64,000 nt of DNA, taken from Congeria kusceri. Its lineage: Eukaryota > Mollusca > Bivalvia > Myida > Dreissenidae. The notes under the pieces were generated by a model. The model was given only the letters and a program-made list of their open reading frames with translations, had not been told where the DNA came from and did not search any database. The position numbers and the translations under genes were made by a program. Shown piece by piece: positions 58,760-64,000 of this stretch; within the stretch, counting starts at the first letter, position 1; each line of letters starts with the position of its first letter. The stretch is from assembly GCA_027627225.1 (NCBI GenBank), contig CM051034.1, positions 8,966,058 through 9,030,057 on the forward strand, read 5' to 3'.

Positions 58760-61700
58760 GAACCAATACAATGTCATGGTGATTATTTGCAATAATTACT
58801 GATTCTGACCACCTGACATGATTTCGGAGTGAAGTTAAGCAGGGAAATGAAAACTGTCTGTTCACCCTTAAATAAGCTATATAGCTGCATTTGTACGAAA
58901 GTATTAGACAAATGATATGACTATCAAAATAAATAATACAAGTAGTTAATGTTTCAAAACATTTCATTAAATCACTGATAATTGATTTGACCTATTGTGC
59001 GATTTAGACTAGAAAACTTCTTAAGTATCAATTTTAATAATACATGGTATATATTCATTATGGTGTAGTAAAATATAATAATTATGTACGCTGCAATTTC
59101 ATGTTTCCGTCACTCAGCTCTCTACATACTATATGCCCAATAATTGTACAGATTTAAATTGTTTTTACAAAACGCGGACAGACTTACAGGTCCAAATTTA
59201 ACAACTAATTGTACACCTTTCCACATGGAGTTGCACCAGCTATGTCTCATTGCCAAAACTATAGCAATAAAAATCTACATCGAATTTTAAGGTTTGTTTA
59301 CATTTGTCTTGCTCTTCGCGATAACCAAGTCACGTGGGATGGACACATTTAGGACACAGGATGGTAACACTATAGGCATAAAGTTCTGAGCTTAGAAATT
59401 CTGTACATACTACCAGTCTATTATTACCATTTTGTATGGGTAGTAACAACACCAGGTTGTCTAAAATTTCCTTGGTCATTTTCATTTTGCTTCTAAATCA
59501 AGTAACAAAGACTTAAAAAAAAAAAACTTTAATAACATTCTCAAATTGATGAACAGCATACTTTTGCAAAGTTGTACAAAACAAATTTCATATAAACAAA
59601 CGATTTTGTACACCTGCCATATGTACTAATAATTCTCATTTTAAATTCAATGGTCTTCGAATTCTATTAACAAGAGTTCCATACCACTACATGCGTAACA
59701 TTTGTGGGTGACATTTGAAGTAAAGTTTCAAAGAGATTTTTTTTCTTCAACTGCCGGGCTTACAAGAAAAGTATACAACTTATATGACAGAGCAATGTGT
59801 GCAAAGTTTATTTTCCACAATTGATTTTATTAAAATCTTCAGTCAAAACGTCACCGAAAACAACACAGATAGGACAAAATTAAAACAAGTGTATTTTCAT
59901 ATAGCATTCATTTTTACATTTCATATGGAACTAGTTAGTCCACAATATAAGAATAAACCATTTTAGGGGGAAAAATGTGAATTTATATTTTATGTTACAA
60001 GTTAATGACAATATTTTAAAATCTGACATAAATCGCTTTTATTTTATACTTTTTGTCCAATAAAATAATCGGCAAGGAGATTTTTGTATATTTTTGCACA
60101 CAGTTGGTCAATGTCATTCTTGATGTAAAAATACTGAGAAAAAGATGTCACCATGCTTGTTTTCAAACCATAATTATTTGTCTGATATAGTAAGCGTAAA
60201 GTAGTTATGTAACATACATGTGGCATATCGCTTATCTAGGGACAGTATACTTGGTTAAAAGTTTAGTTATGTAGCTCTATCACAGTTTACTGATATTTAT
60301 TATACTGCATATGTCAGAAATGTATTGTTTTCAAATTACGTCATAAACACCAAAATGCTAGATCACACATCACATATAAACTAAATATTTTCAAAAACTC
60401 TAGCTATCATTACCACTTACCCGATGTATGTCAAAAATGTATATTTTATACAAAAAGTATATTTCAAACAACCATGATACAATGAATGCCAACATTTTAG
60501 AACTTCTCTTTATGCATTATGATTAATATTATGCATAAATAACACTTCAACTACTGGTCTATTAACATTTTAAGAAAGTGTCTGACAAATACTATCCAGT
60601 GCCACCTACAAACAAATGATAACATTTGGTTATGAATAAGAATGTTTATACAAAAACAATGACAGCATGAAAGTATGACTGTACATGGGGGCTACAAACA
60701 ATACCATTACACATAAATGTATGACATATTTACAATGTTTAAAAGGCAAAATGTATTGCATTTAAATCAGCCATTGCAATTTCAGGCAAATAACAATGAT
60801 TTTTTTTTTGTCATCTCATTAAAAAAATGCAACAATAAGTATTAAGAAACTGTAAACTTCTTAGGATTTACAATGAAATACCCTCTGTACATACTTTAAG
60901 CTACTGCTCTATGCATGAACACAAAGTACACAACTTATTATGACTAACCAAGTCTTAATTTTATTGTCAGTGGATCAGTTGACTGCCAATTCATAATTAC
61001 AAGACATACTTGGATTCCAGGCATTCCTCAAATACACTACAAGTGTTTCACAGCTTCCCCACTGAATATGTGGTTTCGATATGAATGACCTCATGGAATA
61101 TTCAGATTCAAATCTTTACACAGACCATTATTAGTTTCAAATCATACACAAGACCACAATATACACAGAATAAAGATGAAAAGCTACAAGCATCTGATTC
61201 ACAGTCTGAAGTACTACCAAATATACCTTCAAACCAATCTAGGTAGCCTCAGACACCAAACACATTGTCAATTATCTTTGTATAAGTTTTTGGTGGAATT
61301 GTCATTCCACAAAAACTTTCAGCACCATGTTATAACAGTAAAGGATAACGAAAATAGAAAATATGCCTTTCTGGTAAAATTATTGCGGGAATGTGATCTT
61401 TTTGTTATGAAATATTGCCTTCCAATTGTACACTATTATTATGTCACCAAATATCTCATACTTTAAATAAAGTCGAAAACATTGTAAATATGATTCAAAA
61501 TTTACATCTGTTTGATTGAAAAAGGCAAAATGTTTAAAAAAAATAATAATGAAACAACAAAAGGTTATGTTTTCTAAAAAAATAAGTCTACCTTAGAACA
61601 GAAGGGAGACTACCACTCTTATGCATAAAAATATGTAGGTACAATTAACTGTGAAGCAAATATAGGAACAATTTGAAAATAGGCTTGACTCCAAGTGATA

Positions 61701-61766
61701 GTAAAACAAACTGAGAAATGAAACTGGACACTTTTGAGAGCAAGAAGGTTATGATATCATCAACTC
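58760..61766. other. No gene recognised
   Basis: AT-rich unique-looking sequence between two convergent genes; it probably includes both 3' UTRs. Frames at 59784-59966 and 61176-61466 have no family resemblance. Confidence 0.45.
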
Positions 61767-62023
61767 TTATTCTAATCCAAAAAAAGTATTACAAAATGCT
61801 AAATCAAACAATGTGAACAGTTCGTCCTGCGATGTTAATGGATTACTTTCATCTGGCAATGTTAAATTCATTTTGTTTATGCAAGTATTGGCAGTGGGTA
61901 AGAAATTTCCACTTTCCATGAATTGAATAGTAGGCTGAAGAGCAAAGCCTAACGCAAGTTCCTCCTCTGTACCTGTGGCAAATCTTAATATGCTTCCAAG
62001 ATTTACCGCACCTCTTCTTCCAC
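61767..62023 (-). CDS. HECT-type E3 ubiquitin ligase, terminal exon (partial gene)
   Basis: The exon follows a TATATCTTCAG acceptor, starts two bases into a codon and encodes 84 residues to TAA at 61767-61769. It reads GRRGAVNLGSILRFATGTEE, then LALGFALQPTIQFMESGNF, LPTANTCINKMNLTLPD, and ends ELFTLFDLAFCNTFFGLE. ILRFATGTEE-x-LGF and LPTANTC-x-N-x-x-x-LTLP are the end of the HECT C-lobe. Cys47 of the exon is the expected thioester cysteine that takes ubiquitin from E2 and passes it to the substrate. The pattern is like the G2E3-type HECT proteins that are frequent in bivalves. The frame is not apparent from Met-started ORFs because the exon has no early ATG. No upstream exon was found before 64000. 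Confidence 0.75.
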
Positions 62024-62089
62024 CTGAAGATATACATGTAACTTGAAATAATAAGAAGAAACTTGTAAAATTCGTTGGTTTGTTTGTAT

Positions 62090-62310
62090 TTGGTTTTACA
62101 GCCTTATCGGCATTTTTAAGGTCGTTTGAAAGGCGGTCTGTCTTTCAAGAATATACCTGGGTGCCATAACCAGTGCCTTCCTAAGATCTTTGCAAGCGAC
62201 CGACAGCTTTCCTACTTGTACCAGGGATGGGAAGTAAGTGACACAACCGACGTGTCTAATGCGCTACCAAATACACTAGCTGGGCCTTTGAACAAGTACA
62301 TGTAATATTT
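62090..62310 (-). repeat. Possible tRNA-derived SINE fragment
   Basis: On the minus strand GGCCCAGCTAGTGTATTTGG followed by TAGCGCATTAGACACG resembles a tRNA D-arm/A-box region; CCCATCCCTGGTACAAG follows. B-box and tail are not clear. It may be a SINE or another dispersed repeat. Confidence 0.35.
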
Positions 62311-62399
62311 ATCAACATCTACAGACACAAACCCTTAAATTGTGTTCTGTAGAGCATAAACTAGCAAGCCACCAGTAAATTTCAGCTTCTACGCTCCCA

Positions 62400-62830
62400 C
62401 CACTCTCATGAAGGAAAATATAGGCAATAGTGACCATCATTAAGACGAACATCTTGGCAAAGCTTGACGAAGATTGGATGGAAAATGTGACCTCTAAAGC
62501 ATTAACAAGGTTTTAATACTAATTTACCCCATGACTTTGTTGTTTACCACATGTGACTCATATCTGAACTCATTTAAGACATTAAAACAAACAACTTCGC
62601 CAGGTTTGATGAAGATTGATTTAAAAAAAAAAGTGGTCTATACAGCATTTACAAAGTTTTGAATTTATTGACCCCGTGGCCTAGTTTTACAACCTGTGTG
62701 ATCAATATTGAAATTCATTCCAGACATCATCAAGACCAGCATCTTGGTCCAATTTAATGAAAACTGGGATAAAAAAGTGGACTGTAGAGCATCAGCAGAG
62801 TGCGAACAGACACAGTCGTCATGGCCAAAA
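62400..62830 (+). repeat. Dispersed repeat with about 110-125-bp tandem units
   Basis: Phrases such as ACATCTTGGCAAAGCTTGA, TGAAGATTGATTT, TAAAGCATTAACAAGGTTTT and ACCCCATGACTTTGTTG recur three times between 62440 and 62800. This is a type of intronic or intergenic repeat common in molluscs, in my recollection. Confidence 0.65.
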
Positions 62831-64000
62831 TATGTTTGGTTCCCAATTTGTACCGTAACAATTTTTAAATGGCAGTTTAAATTATTAGCAAGCTGTTTAA
62901 AGGCAGGCAACTTATGTTAAAAAGACAAACATTTTGACGAAAAATACGTAAAATACTAGGGAAAGTCATAAAGTTCGCATTTTTGCTTAATATTTAAAAG
63001 AATTTTTAAAAACCCGGTCTGTATATACACTTATATATATTCTACAGAAATAGAAATAAAAACGGCTGACAATCTGCGTTCAAATAAAATTATGCGATTT
63101 TACCATGCATCATGTATGGAGTCACGGCTCTCTTTGGCGCCACAAAACGTCTTTATCCAAGCGTCTTACTTTGAAGCCATGTTTTTCATAGTTATATTTA
63201 CCTTCACATAAATTTAAATGCTCATAAATTTAGTATAAGGAATTATTGTGTGACATTGTGCTAATAACATGTGACCAGTAATACCGATCTGGACCTTTAA
63301 AGTTCACCGGTCATGTTCGCCCAGCGTTACGTCACACAAAGAATTTGCCTTGCAAACCGTGACTGAACCTCACATTGAGACATCAACTGCACCTTAAGAT
63401 TCATATTTCTACCAACAATTGGGATAATTTGTATTGGCTTTGTGTTAGGCTATACTTAGAATACAAGAATATTTTTATTTGGATCCATGCTGAGTTACTA
63501 GATAAATATTTTTGCTGATCTGGCTCTATAGCCATTAACCAGATTTAACTGGCTGGACGGACAGTAGCTTGGTAGCGCCCAGTAGGCTTATAACAGTTAC
63601 TGGATGGAGTGGATGCCATCTATAATACACATATTGGTCTTAAACAACCACTACAACATTTTTGCGTCAAAACAGTGTGTTTTACATAGCAACAATGGTG
63701 TAATAGCCAAAGGGATTCATTTCAAACTTTGATGACGCTACACAATGACGACATCGATCAAAGTTCGCCGCAGATTGCGACACATGTTTCTACAATGTTA
63801 ATTATGTTCTCGTCAAGGCTTTGCGCTGAAATTTTGTGCAATTATTGGAAATACATTTGAATATATGTCGAGCAATTTTTATATATTTCGAACAAAAAAA
63901 CCCCTAAATTATGGATGGTGTCCACGAACTTTATGACTGACCCTCGTATTAAAAAACTAGGAATACCACAGTTGAATATACAACTAAATGGAACTTACTT
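62831..64000. other. No gene recognised
   Basis: No exon could be tied to the HECT gene. ATGGCTTCAAA|GTAAGA at about 63171-63181 on the minus strand looks like a start-plus-donor, but its phase does not fit the HECT exon. Confidence 0.4.

Noticed and set aside
61849..62037. 62-residue minus-strand ORF (Lys/Cys-rich)
   Set aside because: Wrong frame of the HECT exon: reading after the acceptor in another phase gives the C-lobe motifs instead.
63171..63181. Possible first exon of the HECT gene (ATGGCTTCAAA followed by GTAAGA, minus strand)
   Set aside because: Good start context and donor, but it leaves two bases where the HECT exon needs one, so the reading frame does not continue into the HECT motifs.

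Overview
The window is animal nuclear DNA. Genes are split by GT-AG introns, some of them 9-10 kb long. Most of the sequence is intergenic or intronic repeats: minisatellites, (TA)n and (TAG)n runs, inverted-repeat elements and retroelement remnants. Several repeat families, such as the ends reading AGCTCACCTGAGC and AGGGCCATCGTGGCCCT and the double-palindrome element at 49838-50095, are of a kind I associate with bivalve molluscs, possibly a dreissenid mussel. That attribution is from memory and no database search was made.

Four cellular or cellular-like genes can be supported. (1) 126-2512, + strand: the last two coding exons of an equilibrative nucleoside transporter (SLC29/ENT family); the rest lies upstream of the window. 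(2) 51999-31569, - strand: a complete four-exon MAP-kinase phosphatase (DUSP1/4-like) of about 384 residues spread over 20.4 kb. It has a rhodanese/kinase-binding exon, a GGF linker exon and two catalytic exons. (3) 56735-58759, + strand: a two-exon, 439-residue protein with a SAM-like domain, a helix-turn-helix and a DDE integrase core. The expected catalytic Glu is a Val. (4) 62023-61767, - strand: the terminal exon of a HECT-type ubiquitin ligase, with its catalytic Cys; the rest was not found and may lie beyond 64000. The phosphatase and the integrase-like gene are divergent, about 4.7 kb apart; the integrase-like and HECT genes converge.

Layout: 0-2.5 kb transporter end; 2.6-12 kb dispersed repeats with internal tandem structure; 13.4-24.3 kb a cluster of four unrelated minisatellites (26, 48, 34 and 39 bp units) that fills about three quarters of that interval; 24.4-26 kb an inverted dispersed element carrying a nested TTAA-flanked element with a tRNA-like core; 26-31.5 kb mostly unique DNA with two short arrays; 31.5-52 kb the phosphatase gene, whose introns hold minisatellites, a LINE reverse-transcriptase fossil, a Penelope-like endonuclease with a hammerhead-like RNA motif, and a three-layer nest of transposons; 52-56.7 kb unique DNA, a 15-bp array and a Tigger/pogo-like non-autonomous element; 56.7-64 kb the integrase-like gene, the HECT exon and more dispersed repeats.

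No operon, CRISPR, rRNA or intact tRNA gene is visible. The very long ORFs at 14.7-15.5, 19.7-24.4, 32.7-33.7, 39 and 47.4 kb come from stop-free repeats and are not treated as genes. The observations most worth following up are the integrase-like protein lacking its third catalytic residue, the hammerhead motif behind the Penelope endonuclease, the TTAA-flanked elements built around a tRNA-like sequence, and the higher-order structure of the 39-bp array.
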